DNA of 64,000 nucleotides from Desulfovibrio psychrotolerans (GCF_013340305.1 NZ_BLVP01000008.1:359408-423407); one strand, 5' to 3'; counted from the first letter of the stretch, positions 35,167 to 44,059 are shown. Notes: generated by a model from the sequence alone, not told the origin. Program-made: numbers and translations.

Positions 35167-36405
35167 TCAGCCCCGCTCGTGAGGGTGGATTCCCAGTGGT
35201 CTCAGTACCCGTTCCAGCACCCCCTGCACCTTGGAGATGGCAATGCCGTAATTTGTTATGGGCACGCCGCGCCGCGTGCATTCCCGGATGCGGCGCAGCA
35301 TCTCCGCGCGGTTGGTCATGCATCCCCCGCAGTGCACGGCAAGGGCGTAGCCTTCCAGATTGTCCGGGAAATCGTGCCCTGCGTAGAAGGAGAATTCCAG
35401 TTCTTTCCCCGTATACTGGCGTAACCAGCGCGGAATTTTTACCCTGCCTATGTCATCGGCAACGGCATGGTGAGAACACGCCTCGCACATGAGTATACGG
35501 TCATGGTCCCGCAGGGTGTCTATGGCATGTGCCCCGTGCGCCAGCGCTGCTATATCGCCTTTGTACCGGGCAAACAGTGTGGAAAACGTGGTCAGGGGTA
35601 TATGGTCCGGCACATCACCCGCCACTTTGAGAATGGCCTGCGAGTCCGTGACCACCAGCGCGGGGTCGCGCCGCATGGCAAGAAGTGCCTCTTCCAGTTC
35701 GCGTTCCTTGACCACGGTGGCCATGGCATCGCAGTCCAGCACCTCGCGCAGCACCTGCACCTGCGGCAGGATGAGCCTTCCCTTGGGAGCGGCAAGGTCT
35801 ATGGGCACCACGCAGAGAACGCTGTCGCCTGCCTGCACCATATCGGCCACCAAGGCCGGCTCCTCCAGATACTCGGGCGGGGCGGCGGCGAGAAGCAACT
35901 GCTTTACAGCGTCTGCGCCGCCCGCCGGGCCGTTCTGCCCGCCGGGACGTGCGCTGACGGAAACGTACCGTATATTGCTGTCCGCGCAGAACCGGATGTC
36001 TTCATCGCGGGGCGACGTCATGTCGGCCTTGTTGAAGACCACCGCAAAGGGAATATCCAGCGCGGCCAGTTCTTTGAGTATGTCGCGTTCCGCATCGCCC
36101 AGCCCTGTTTCTCCGGCCACTAGCAGGGCTAAATCTGTGCGGCAGAGCACTTTGCGGGTGGCGTGTATGCGCATGGCTCCCAACTCGCCCGTGTCATCCA
36201 GACCTGCTGTGTCATAGAAGGTTACGGGCCCTATGGGCAGCAGTTCGTAATGCTTGGCCACGGGGTCTGTGGTGGTTCCGGGATGGTCGGAGACTATGGC
36301 AATGTCCTGCCCTGTCAGGGCGTTGATAAGGGAAGATTTTCCGGCGTTGCGGCGGCCCACAAGCGTTATGACCATACGTACGCCGCGCGGTGCTTTGCCT
36401 GTCAT
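35167..36405 (-). CDS. hydF: [FeFe] hydrogenase maturation GTPase HydF
   Basis: The scaffold on which the 2Fe subcluster of the H-cluster is carried before transfer to apo-HydA. The 412 residues have a GTPase domain with LVGRRNAGKSSLINALTG (P-loop, residue 16 on), DHPGTTTD and DTAGLDD, VFNKADM, a dimerisation domain, and a C-terminal [4Fe-4S] domain with CEACSHH near 300 and HCGGCM near 350, the family's CxH...CxxC type ligands. The ATG overlaps the hydE stop by four bases (ATGA). AGGAG precedes it. It is the last gene of the maturation operon; a 16-bp repeat array follows the stop. Confidence 0.96.
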   Translation of the reverse strand: MTGKAPRGVRMVITLVGRRNAGKSSLINALTGQDIAIVSDHPGTTTDPVAKHYELLPIGPVTFYDTAGLDDTGELGAMRIHATRKVLCRTDLALLVAGETGLGDAERDILKELAALDIPFAVVFNKADMTSPRDEDIRFCADSNIRYVSVSARPGGQNGPAGGADAVKQLLLAAAPPEYLEEPALVADMVQAGDSVLCVVPIDLAAPKGRLILPQVQVLREVLDCDAMATVVKERELEEALLAMRRDPALVVTDSQAILKVAGDVPDHIPLTTFSTLFARYKGDIAALAHGAHAIDTLRDHDRILMCEACSHHAVADDIGRVKIPRWLRQYTGKELEFSFYAGHDFPDNLEGYALAVHCGGCMTNRAEMLRRIRECTRRGVPITNYGIAISKVQGVLERVLRPLGIHPHERG

Positions 36406-37652
36406 GCTGGCTCCTTGCTGAACTGTTCCGTGCCGGGCACGGGGGTGGTGCTGTGCGTATGCGCGTTGTCTGCGAAATGGCCGGAGGGATTGCCGGAGGG
36501 CGTGGCGGCAGCCCGTATGGTCTGTGCGGCTTTGCAGCCCTGCATAGGGTCGGCAGCTCTGAACCTGCCGGAAAGACTGGCACCTATGGCATCGCTCGGT
36601 TGATATCCCGCATGTTCCAGCCGCAGCTTCAATTGTCTTACCGCCTCCGTAACGGAACACTGCACAGTGTTTTTGCCCGGATAGATGGCGTAGTTGCGGC
36701 GCACGCGTTCCGGCGTTACGGAAGGCATGACCACGTTGGCTCCCGCAGCAAGCCCCTGCTCCCTTCCGCCCTTCCCGTACGGGCTGTGTGCGCTGTCCTG
36801 ATTATTGAGGCGAGTATCACTGACAGGGTATTGGGTGCCGGAGTCTTGCGGCGGGCAGGCGCTGTCCAGCGCACTGGTGGCGGGAATATTCGCGCCGGGA
36901 TTGAGCAGGCGGAGCAGTGCAGTGGCGCGCAGCGCCTGTTCAATATCCACTGCCGCCCGTTCCGCGCCCAGCGGTGTGCCGGGATGCGGAATGAAGGGGC
37001 CTACGGCGATCATCTCCAGCCCCATGGCGGAAAGGCGCAGAATATCGCGGGCCAGAATGCGCGGCGTCATGCCCGGCAGCCCGGAAATAACGCCGGACCC
37101 GGTTTCATAGCCGAGTCGCTGGAGTGTCTCCACCCGTGCCAGCCGCTCCGTTACCGTGGTGCCGGGGCGCATGCGGGCGTGCAGGGCATCGTCTGTGGTT
37201 TCCACCTTGAGCAGGTAGCGGTCTGCCCCGCAGTCGCGCCAGTAGCGGTAGTGGTCCTCTGCATAGTCGCCCAGTGACAGGGTTACGGCCACATTGTGGC
37301 GTCGCTTGATTTCCCGCACCAGCGCACCCACGCGCCGCACATCGCCTTGTGCCTCTTCACCGGATTGCAGGACGACAGTTCCCATGCCGTGTGCGGCGGC
37401 AAAGGACACGGCATGGAGGATTTCCTCATCATCCAGCCGGAACCGTTCAACGTCCGTGTTGGCGGCGCGCAGTCCGCAATACAGGCAGTTGCGTCTGCAA
37501 TGGTTGGCAAACTCCACCACTCCGCGCAGAAAAACCTGCCGCCCGAAAACATCATCGGCAAGGGCGCGTGCGGCACTGTAGAGCGATGCGGCATCCGGTG
37601 CGCACAGGGCATGCACGATATCATGTTCAGTCAGTGCCGTGTTGTCACTCAC
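36402..37652 (-). CDS. hydE: [FeFe] hydrogenase radical SAM maturase HydE
   Basis: A radical SAM enzyme that works between HydG and HydF in making the H-cluster 2Fe unit. The cluster motif CRRNCLYCGL (CX3CX2C) is near residue 54, with VLQSGEE and the SAM-binding LKVETTDDALHARMRPG further on, and GLPGMTPRILARDILRL. At 416 residues it is longer than the usual 345-360. The excess is a polar insertion of about 45 residues around 255-300 (DSACPPQDSGTQYPVSDTR) that looks like an unstructured loop. Its stop overlaps the hydF start. The gene for an unknown protein ends 21 bp upstream. Confidence 0.95.
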   Translation of the reverse strand: MSDNTALTEHDIVHALCAPDAASLYSAARALADDVFGRQVFLRGVVEFANHCRRNCLYCGLRAANTDVERFRLDDEEILHAVSFAAAHGMGTVVLQSGEEAQGDVRRVGALVREIKRRHNVAVTLSLGDYAEDHYRYWRDCGADRYLLKVETTDDALHARMRPGTTVTERLARVETLQRLGYETGSGVISGLPGMTPRILARDILRLSAMGLEMIAVGPFIPHPGTPLGAERAAVDIEQALRATALLRLLNPGANIPATSALDSACPPQDSGTQYPVSDTRLNNQDSAHSPYGKGGREQGLAAGANVVMPSVTPERVRRNYAIYPGKNTVQCSVTEAVRQLKLRLEHAGYQPSDAIGASLSGRFRAADPMQGCKAAQTIRAAATPSGNPSGHFADNAHTHSTTPVPGTEQFSKEPA

Positions 37653-37673
37653 AGGGGTATCTCGCAGGGTATC

Positions 37674-38330
37674 TCAAAGGGGTATCCTTGTCGCGTGGTG
37701 CATGGCATGGACGCATTCTTCCACCAGCCGGGCGGGTGCCCGCCACCATTCGGGCAACGGTTGTTTGCGGGAGTCTGCCTCTTCATTGCCCGGAGCGGTC
37801 GTTTGGGTGTTTCCGGCAGTCGCAGGGGAGGTGCTGGAGGAATGGATTGCCAGCATTTTCCCGACCGGGGCATCCATAGCGCACCATACGCCTTGCGGTG
37901 CGGGTACGGCGCTGTGTGCGTAGTGTCCGAAAAAGATGCGGTCATCTGCCAGCAGAACGGGCAGGCACGGCATGGCCTGTGTTGCGTAGGCAAGCACGGT
38001 TGCACCGGCAGCAGCGGATGTGGCCGTTGCGGCAAGAGCGCGGAACAGGGCGATGCTGTTTTGCCATTCTTGCTCCACGGAGTGCAGGGAAACACCGGGC
38101 CGCACCATTTGCCAGAATTCATTGATCCATGGATTTTGCGGGACTGAAGAGGGCAGGGGAGCCAGTATGGCGTGGAGTGCCGCGCCGTTACGCACGGCGG
38201 TTTCCAGTGCCTGCCTGTGCGGAGCGGACCGGACAAACGGCCCGTAGATGGCGGCGTGCAGAATGATTCTTTTTGCTGCGGCAAACGCTTGCGGCAACAT
38301 GAGGGATTGTGTGCCTTCATGCATCCGCAT
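37674..38330 (-). CDS. Unknown protein embedded between aspA and hydE
   Basis: A protein of about 218 residues that I cannot assign with confidence. The N-terminal half (AAKRIILHAAIYGPFVRSAPHRQALETAVRNGAALHAILAPL, read as helix-strand-helix) has a faint phospholipase-D-like or nucleotidyl-binding look, but no HKD motif is visible. The last 60 residues are polar. The start was placed at ATG 38330, preceded by AGGAAAA; an in-frame ATG at 38354 has no ribosome site. The start lies inside the 3' end of aspA (14-base overlap) and the stop is 21 bases before hydE, so it belongs to the maturation operon. Its conservation beside hyd genes elsewhere should be checked. Confidence 0.6.
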   Translation of the reverse strand: MRMHEGTQSLMLPQAFAAAKRIILHAAIYGPFVRSAPHRQALETAVRNGAALHAILAPLPSSVPQNPWINEFWQMVRPGVSLHSVEQEWQNSIALFRALAATATSAAAGATVLAYATQAMPCLPVLLADDRIFFGHYAHSAVPAPQGVWCAMDAPVGKMLAIHSSSTSPATAGNTQTTAPGNEEADSRKQPLPEWWRAPARLVEECVHAMHHATRIPL

Positions 38331-39747
38331 CGGTTTTTCCTTTGACTGCGGCATACGTTTCAGCGGTGTAGCCCATCTGGCGCATTTTTTTGGCGGTCAG
38401 CAACTCGCTTATTGCCTCACGGGGCACATTCAGTCCGGCAGCCACTATGTCGGCAAGCGGCGTGTGCGTGCTTATGGCCTTTTGGATGAAGTGTTCCACG
38501 CGCTCATAGCCCAGAGCGGGCACAAGCACCGCCGCAAGGGTTCCTCCGGTGGCCAGATGCGCCGCGCATCGTTCCGTATCGGGCCGGGCATCGCGCATGC
38601 AGCGTTCATGCAGCTTTATGACCGCGTTGTGCAGCAGATGGAGCGATTCCAAAAGCGCGTGGGCCACCAGCGGCAGGAACTGGTTGAGTTCCAGATTGCC
38701 CATTGCCGCTGCCTGCCCGATGAGTGCGTCATTGGACATAACCCGTAGCGCAGCCTGCGAAACCGCCTCCGGAATAACCGGATTTACCTTGCCCGGCATG
38801 ATGGTGGAGCCTGCCTGCACAGCGGGAAGCACCATCTCGCCTATTCCTGCGGCAGGGCCGCTGGCGAGCAGGCGGGCATCTGTGCAGATTTTCAGCAGGT
38901 TAACGGCGCATGCCTTGAGCATGCCGGAAACTTCCACAAAGGGGTCAAGGTTTTGCGTGGCGTCTACCAGATTCTCTGCCCGCGAGATGCCAAGACCCGT
39001 AATGCTCCGCAGTTCTTCCGCAGCCTTGAAGATGAAGTCACGCGGGGCACCAAGCCCTGTGCCTACGGCGGTTCCGCCCAGATTGACCTGCCGGATGCGT
39101 TCACGGCATTTGAAGATGCGCCAGCGGTCGCGGGCAATGGCCTCTGCCCATGCCCCGAACGTCATGCCCGCCGTAATGGGGACGGCATCCTGCAATTGGG
39201 TTCTGGCAAGGCGGACAACGTGGTCAAAGTCCTGCTCCTTGCGCTGTAATGTTTCCTGCAACTGGGTTATCGGCTGCTCCAGTTTTTTAAGGCCGTGGAG
39301 CGTGGCCACCTTGAGAGCGGTGGGGTAGGTATCGTTGGTGGACTGATGTAGGTTGGCGTGGTCAAGTGGGTGCACGGCCCCGCTCCCCGGTGCATGGCCG
39401 AGCAACTGTGCCGCGCGGTTGGCAAGAACCTCGTTCACGTTCATGTTGGTGGATGTTCCGGCTCCGCCCTGAAAGGCGTCTACCACGATCTGGCCGTGAT
39501 GCAGACCGGAAATCATTTCATGGCAGGCGGCTTCCAGAGCACCTGCCACTGCGGGGGGCAGATGGCCCAGTCCGGCGTTCACCCGCACGCATGCCAGTTT
39601 GACCTCTGCGTACGCGCGGATGAACATGGCGGGCAGCCTGTACCCTGAGAGGGGGAAATTCTCCATGGCCCGCGCAGTGTGTATGCCGTATAGCGCATCT
39701 GCGGGCAGCTGCATGCTTCCCAATGCGTCGGATTCGGTGCGTATCAT
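38317..39747 (-). CDS. aspA: Aspartate ammonia-lyase
   Basis: Deaminates aspartate to fumarate and ammonium. The 476 residues show the aspartase/fumarase family signatures: GIHTARAMENFPLSG, GTSTNMNVNEVLANRA near residue 99, LHQSTNDTYPTALKVA near 140, and the catalytic loop GSTIMPGKVNPVIPEAV near 318. AspA-type GxxIMPGKVNP distinguishes it from fumarase only weakly, but IHTARA and the overall pattern favour aspartase. It is the first gene of the aspA-unknown-hydE-hydF run. The ribosome site is weak. Ammonium from this reaction may matter for making the dithiomethylamine ligand of the H-cluster, which is inference. Confidence 0.9.
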   Translation of the reverse strand: MIRTESDALGSMQLPADALYGIHTARAMENFPLSGYRLPAMFIRAYAEVKLACVRVNAGLGHLPPAVAGALEAACHEMISGLHHGQIVVDAFQGGAGTSTNMNVNEVLANRAAQLLGHAPGSGAVHPLDHANLHQSTNDTYPTALKVATLHGLKKLEQPITQLQETLQRKEQDFDHVVRLARTQLQDAVPITAGMTFGAWAEAIARDRWRIFKCRERIRQVNLGGTAVGTGLGAPRDFIFKAAEELRSITGLGISRAENLVDATQNLDPFVEVSGMLKACAVNLLKICTDARLLASGPAAGIGEMVLPAVQAGSTIMPGKVNPVIPEAVSQAALRVMSNDALIGQAAAMGNLELNQFLPLVAHALLESLHLLHNAVIKLHERCMRDARPDTERCAAHLATGGTLAAVLVPALGYERVEHFIQKAISTHTPLADIVAAGLNVPREAISELLTAKKMRQMGYTAETYAAVKGKTDADA

Positions 39748-39798
39748 GGGATTGGTCCGTTGGGTGAGTGGTTTGTGGCGGGCACCTTCACAGAGCGG

Positions 39799-39825
39799 GG
39801 GAACCGGAGTGCTGTTCCGGTTCCC
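39799..39825. other. Inverted repeats in the hydG-aspA gap
   Basis: The 297-bp gap (39748-40044) holds no gene. A perfect 10-bp stem GGGAACCGGA (39799-39808 with 39816-39825) lies 50-80 bp upstream of the aspA start, and a second 10-bp stem (39939-39948 with 39968-39977, loop 19) lies nearer hydG. Neither has a T tract on the minus strand. They may separate or regulate hydG and aspA transcription. Confidence 0.45.
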
Positions 39826-40044
39826 GCCGTTCTGCGGGTGGGGTGTTCCCCGGGGCGTGCCTATGGGATGTACCAACCACGGTTGCCTTTCCTTCCCGCC
39901 GGGTGTGACGGGAGAGGGGTAGGCGGGCTTGTATGCCGCTCCGGGCGGAATGGGGGATGAAACCGTCCCGCCCGGAGGGCTTGGCCGCGTTGGGCCCGCG
40001 CATGCGATGCCCTGCCGTGTAAGACGCGCGGTGCTGTCGCGCGC

Positions 40045-41454
40045 CTAGATGTACAGATCCCGTTCGCCCTGCGCTATGCGTTGCAGGCGCGAGGCGATAA
40101 GGTCACGTCGTGCTTCCGGAAAGTCCTCAACCTCGCGTTCGACCAGCGCATCGCCCGCCGCGCGGGTGGGCGCGGTGGCGTAGTCCTGCAGGTACTCCTT
40201 GAAGGTGAGCAGTGCGTTGGGCTTGCAGAATTCCTGAATGAACCCTTTTTTGGCCAATTCCATGAAGTGTTCACCCGTTCTGCCAAGCCGGTAGCAGGCT
40301 GTGCACCAGGAAGGAATCCAGCCCTGCCCGACGACTTCGCGGATAACCTCATCAAGGCTCCGGTTGTCGCCAACGCAGAACTGCTGTACCTCGGGCCGGT
40401 CGTAGGCGGGATCTGAGTACGCTCCCGGGTAGGTGCGGGAACCTGCACTGAGCTGGGATACGCCGAGGTCCAGTAGCGAACGCCGCAGCGTAGGTTCTTC
40501 GCGGGTGCTCAAAATAAGTCCGGTATACGGAACAGCCAGCCGGAGTACGGCGACCATCTGCTTGAACCGTTCATTCGGGATGGGACAGGGCGGATGATAG
40601 GCTATTTCCGCATTCTGTGCCGGTTCCAGCCGCGGGAAAGAGAGCGTGTGCGGGCCCACGCCAAAGTGTTTTTCAAGCTCGGCCGCGTGAGCGAGCAGCC
40701 CCAGAACTTCAAACCGGTAGTCGTACAGGCCGAACAGGGCACCCATGCCCACATCGTCTATGCCTGCCTCCATGGCGCGGTGCATGGCATGCAGCCGCCA
40801 CAGGAAATCTTTTTTGCGCCCGCCCTTGTGCAGGGATTCGTAGGTTGCCCTGTGGTAGGTCTCCTGAAAACACTGGTAGGTGCCTATGCCTGCCTCGTGC
40901 AGTTTGCGGAACCCTTCCACTTCCTGCGGTGCGCAGTTAATATTCACACGGCGGATTTCGCCGCTTTTTTCTGAGACTGTGTCGTACACCACGCGGATGG
41001 TATCGGCCATCCAGTCTGCCCCGAACCGGGGGTGTTCGCCGTAGACCAGCAGCAGGCGTTTGTGCCCCATGTCTTCCAGCGCGTATACTTCGCGGCGTAT
41101 TTCCTCATCGGTGAGTGTGCGCCGTTCCAGATCTTTATTCTCCACATTAAAGCCGCAGTACGCGCAACGGTTGCCGCATTCGTTGGTAATATACAGCGGC
41201 GCGAACAGCACAAGCCTGTTGCCGTAGATGGCTTTTTTTACCTCGCGTGCGGTGGAGAACAGTTCTGCCCGCAACTCCGGATCGTCTGCCTGCAGCAGTA
41301 CAGACGTTTCCTCAATGGTCAGCCCCTTTGCCTCGCGCGATTTTGCCAGTATTTCCCGTACCTTTGACGGTGCGGGGTTGTTCGTGGCTTCTATGGTTTG
41401 CGCTATGGCCTGTTCATCAATAAAATTCTTCAGTTCCTTGCTGCCGAGTGTCAT
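40045..41454 (-). CDS. hydG: [FeFe] hydrogenase radical SAM maturase HydG
   Basis: A tyrosine lyase that makes the CO and CN ligands of the H-cluster. The 469 residues carry the N-terminal radical SAM motif CGNRCAYCGFN near residue 93 and the C-terminal auxiliary cluster ligands in WCTACYRLGRTG with a further Cys in EFCKPNALLTF, the CX2CX22C pattern specific to HydG. TM-barrel segments VNINCAPQEVEGFRKLHEAGIGTYQCFQETYH (in parts) match ThiH/HydG. It follows the TM1266-like regulator by 40 bp and shares its transcript. Confidence 0.97.
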   Translation of the reverse strand: MTLGSKELKNFIDEQAIAQTIEATNNPAPSKVREILAKSREAKGLTIEETSVLLQADDPELRAELFSTAREVKKAIYGNRLVLFAPLYITNECGNRCAYCGFNVENKDLERRTLTDEEIRREVYALEDMGHKRLLLVYGEHPRFGADWMADTIRVVYDTVSEKSGEIRRVNINCAPQEVEGFRKLHEAGIGTYQCFQETYHRATYESLHKGGRKKDFLWRLHAMHRAMEAGIDDVGMGALFGLYDYRFEVLGLLAHAAELEKHFGVGPHTLSFPRLEPAQNAEIAYHPPCPIPNERFKQMVAVLRLAVPYTGLILSTREEPTLRRSLLDLGVSQLSAGSRTYPGAYSDPAYDRPEVQQFCVGDNRSLDEVIREVVGQGWIPSWCTACYRLGRTGEHFMELAKKGFIQEFCKPNALLTFKEYLQDYATAPTRAAGDALVEREVEDFPEARRDLIASRLQRIAQGERDLYI

Positions 41455-41494
41455 GAGACCCCTCCATATGTGCTTGCCGTGTGCCCTTTGATGG

Positions 41495-41797
41495 CTACAC
41501 GACAGATGCTTTTACTTTAACGCTTGCCAGCCTTCCGAGTTGTCCGGTCAGGGCACCCACCTGATCCGTAGTCGCCTCGATGATGACGGCTATGACGCTG
41601 AGGCCGCGTTCACGACAGGGCAACCCCATGCGGGCAAGGATAATTTCTCCGTGCCTGCTGAGAATGTCGTTAACGGTTCCGGCGTCCTTTTCCCGGTTCC
41701 CTACGATAATGCTGACAACACCCATTCGCTTATCCATTTGTATCCGTTCCGGTGTCGCTGGCGTCGTTAGGTCCATACGGGCGTGGCTGTGAAGCAT
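41495..41797 (-). CDS. TM1266-type iron-only hydrogenase system regulator
   Basis: A small ACT-like protein of the putative iron-only hydrogenase system regulator family, commonly found beside hyd maturation genes. The core RMGVVSIIVGNREKDAGTV, NDILSRHGEIILARMGLPCRERGLSVIAVII (in parts) and the C-terminal VGALTGQLGRLASVKVKASVV match a beta-alpha-beta-beta-alpha-beta fold. The longest frame gives 100 residues with AGGAAGA ten bases upstream. The family length of about 76-80 residues suggests the ATG at 41737 as an alternative start. There is no DNA-binding domain, so it may act by binding a ligand or partner. Confidence 0.82.
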   Translation of the reverse strand: MLHSHARMDLTTPATPERIQMDKRMGVVSIIVGNREKDAGTVNDILSRHGEIILARMGLPCRERGLSVIAVIIEATTDQVGALTGQLGRLASVKVKASVV

Positions 41798-41821
41798 CGC
41801 ATATGGTGGTCTTCCTTTCTT

Positions 41822-41871
41822 AAGGAAAGGGCAGGCCCTCTGGTTCAGATAATCCTTCCCGCAGGCTGCCC
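41822..41871 (-). terminator. Probable terminator after hydB
   Basis: GGGCAG (41829-41834) pairs with CTGCCC (41866-41871) around an imperfect stem, and on the minus strand TTTCCTTA follows. It lies 18 bp past the hydB stop, so it would separate the structural genes from the maturation genes. Confidence 0.55.
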
Positions 41872-41888
41872 GTAGGATTACGGCGTCG

Positions 41889-42230
41889 TTACAGAGAGAG
41901 CTTGATGCCCTTGGCCTTCAGGGCCTTCAGGCGGTCGCTGCGGTCATAGTAGTGCGTGTGCAGCAGGTGATGCGATTCGTGTCCGCAGGGGCCTTCATGC
42001 AGGAAGCCGTCTTTGGCGTAGAGCTTCGTGATCATGGGGTTTTCCTGCGATTTGCGGATGGAGTATATCTTGCTGTCCGCGTCATAGACGGACTGCTGGC
42101 GTATGCCCACAAACTCCAGCGCAGAGGCGAACGCCTCGCGGGTGACGTTGAACCCGAGAACGGCGTATCCGCACGTGAATCCGGCCAGCTTGATGAAGCC
42201 GCGTCTGGTCATGGTTGCGATGTTTTTCAC
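41889..42230 (-). CDS. hydB: Periplasmic [FeFe] hydrogenase small subunit
   Basis: A 113-residue subunit with a twin-arginine signal (MTRRGFIKLAGFTCGYAVLGF). In the Desulfovibrio enzyme this subunit wraps around the large subunit and carries it through Tat, since the large subunit has no signal of its own. The mature part has SALEFVGIRQQSVYDADSKIYSIRKSQENP and the histidine-containing HESHHLLHTHYYDRS, typical of the iron hydrogenase small subunit domain. The start has GGAGGA upstream. It follows hydA by nine bases. Confidence 0.96.
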   Translation of the reverse strand: MKNIATMTRRGFIKLAGFTCGYAVLGFNVTREAFASALEFVGIRQQSVYDADSKIYSIRKSQENPMITKLYAKDGFLHEGPCGHESHHLLHTHYYDRSDRLKALKAKGIKLSL

Positions 42231-42239
42231 GGCTTCCTC

Positions 42240-43553
42240 CTACCCGACGCGCCGCTGCGTGAAGCGGCGGTTGATTTTGGCGATGGTGCTCTTGAACAGC
42301 GATGTCTGGAGCATGCCCGGCTCAAGGGGCTGCCCGCCGCCGTTTACGCAGCCGCCGGGGCAGGTCATCACTTCTATGAAATGATAGGGCGACTTGCCTG
42401 CGCGCACTTCTTCGCACAGCTTGGCTGCGTTTTGCAGACCGCTTACCACGGCTACCTTCACGGTGCCGAAGTTGGGCACATCAATGTCTGCGGCGTTAAT
42501 GCCGTTGTGCGTGCGCACGACCTTGATGTCGGGATTGGACAGCTTGTCGCCGGAGAGCACTTCATACGCAAGGCGCAGGGCAGCTTCCATTACGCCACCG
42601 CTGGTGCCGAAGATGGTGGCCGCACCGGTAGACATGCCCAGTGCCGGGTCCGGCTCTTCGCTGGGCAGCGAGGCAAAGTCTATTCCGGCCTGCTTGATCA
42701 TCCACGCCAGTTCACGGGTGTTGATGGTAGCGTCGATATCGCGGAATCCGCTTGCCTTCAGTTCCGGGCGCAGCCCTTCATATTTCTTGGCAACGCAGGG
42801 CATGATGGACACAGTGTACATCTTTTTGCCCTCAATGCCGGTCTGCTTGGCACCGTAGGTCTTGGCCAGAGGGCCGAGCATGCCTATGGGCGACTTGCAG
42901 GTGGAGAGGTGGTTGTTCAGGTCGGGGTAGTAGGTTTCGGCAAACTTGACCCAGCCGGGGCAGCAGGAGGTGAACTGCGGGAGGGGCATGTTGCCGGTCT
43001 TTACGCGCTGTAACAGTTCCGTGCCCTCTTCCATGATGGTGACGTCGGCGGTCCACTCGTTATCCCAGATAAGGTCGAAGCCGAGCTGACGCAGCGCGGA
43101 ATGCATTTTGCCGCCCACGTATGCACCTGTGGGCATGCCGAAGCATTCGCCAAGCCCGTAGCGGACGGCGGGTGCAGGCATGGAGACGACGACGGTGTTC
43201 GGGTCTTTGAGCTTTTCGAAGATCTCGCCCACATACGAGACTTCTTCGTGAATCGCGCCGAAGGGACAGTTGGCAAGACACTGTCCGCAGTTGATGCAGG
43301 CCGCAGGATCAACGATGCCGCGTTCGCCGCTTTCGTACATCTCCTGAATGGCTCCGGTGGGGCAGTGCGCCTCACACTCGCCGCATCCCTGACAGGCTTC
43401 CTTGTCCACCTGGACAAAGAAGATGTCGGAAGGGTCGATGCCTTTCGGGGCGGAAATTTTGTAGCGCACCCCTTCCATGGTGACTTCCGAACCTTTTGCC
43501 GGGGGCTTCAGGCCGGACAGGTAAGCCGGGACTTTGCCCGTGTTTCCAGACAT
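42240..43553 (-). CDS. hydA: Periplasmic [FeFe] hydrogenase large subunit
   Basis: Catalyses reversible H2 oxidation at the H-cluster. The 437 residues begin with a ferredoxin-like domain with two [4Fe-4S] motifs, CQGCGECEAHCPTG near 55 and CINCGQCLANCPFG near 85. The H-cluster motifs follow: TSCCPGW (L1), MPCVAKKYE (L2) and MTCPGGCVNGGGQP (L3), which hold the [4Fe-4S] and bridging cysteines. No signal peptide is present; export should occur with hydB. AGGAG upstream of ATG 43553 sets the start, although the frame is open 77 codons further. In Desulfovibrio the partner is periplasmic cytochrome c3. Confidence 0.98.
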   Translation of the reverse strand: MSGNTGKVPAYLSGLKPPAKGSEVTMEGVRYKISAPKGIDPSDIFFVQVDKEACQGCGECEAHCPTGAIQEMYESGERGIVDPAACINCGQCLANCPFGAIHEEVSYVGEIFEKLKDPNTVVVSMPAPAVRYGLGECFGMPTGAYVGGKMHSALRQLGFDLIWDNEWTADVTIMEEGTELLQRVKTGNMPLPQFTSCCPGWVKFAETYYPDLNNHLSTCKSPIGMLGPLAKTYGAKQTGIEGKKMYTVSIMPCVAKKYEGLRPELKASGFRDIDATINTRELAWMIKQAGIDFASLPSEEPDPALGMSTGAATIFGTSGGVMEAALRLAYEVLSGDKLSNPDIKVVRTHNGINAADIDVPNFGTVKVAVVSGLQNAAKLCEEVRAGKSPYHFIEVMTCPGGCVNGGGQPLEPGMLQTSLFKSTIAKINRRFTQRRVG

Positions 43554-43639
43554 AACCAACTCCTTGATGTGGTTATTGCGCCAGTTCAATACACTTTTGA
43601 CAGGACAGCCGAACATCACTGGCTTTGTCCGGCTGGGTT

Positions 43640-43670
43640 TTGTGTTACGTTTTTTAAAAAAATAACACAA
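43640..43670 (-). promoter_or_regulatory. Interrupted palindrome upstream of hydA
   Basis: TTGTGTTA (43640-43647) and TAACACAA (43663-43670) are perfect inverted copies with an A/T palindrome between, 31 bp overall, 87-117 bp upstream of the hydA start. The outer half-sites resemble the TTGTGA-type boxes of CRP/FNR-family regulators but the spacing is wider. A second inverted repeat GGAAT-N10-ATTCC is at 43706-43725. The 43554-44059 gap otherwise holds only a terminator and no gene. Confidence 0.5.
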
Positions 43671-43863
43671 TAGGGGTATGGATAAAATTTTTAGTATGCA
43701 AAAAAGGAATACGTTTTGGCATTCCTGAAAGCTGGAATGACTGAAAGGCAGGGCAGTGCGCGGTGTTCCGTAAAGGCGCGGCAACGTATGTGCGGCGTGG
43801 GGCCACAGGGGGCTGCGGGCGGAAGCGGTGTTTTTCCCGTTACTTGTGCAGCGCGTATGCTAC

Positions 43864-43901
43864 AAAAAAGGACGGGGAGCCATGCTCTTCCGTCCTTTTT
43901 T
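43864..43901. terminator. Bidirectional Rho-independent terminator
   Basis: AAAAAAGGACGG (43864-43875) pairs with CCGTCCTTTTTT (43890-43901), with further GAG/CTC pairing in the loop. It ends the lipoprotein transcript coming from the right on the minus strand and insulates the hydA promoter. Confidence 0.9.
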
Positions 43902-44059
43902 GTATTCCGCAACCTAGGGTGGGTTTTGTATGTCAGGTGCGTATGCTGTCTGCGGGGGTATTGTGTGCCCCGGCTCATTCCGGTGTGCATCGCGCCATGT
44001 GGTCTGCGGGTCTGGCTACGGGGCTGCCGGGACTGTCCAGACTGGCGTGACAGGTGGAA

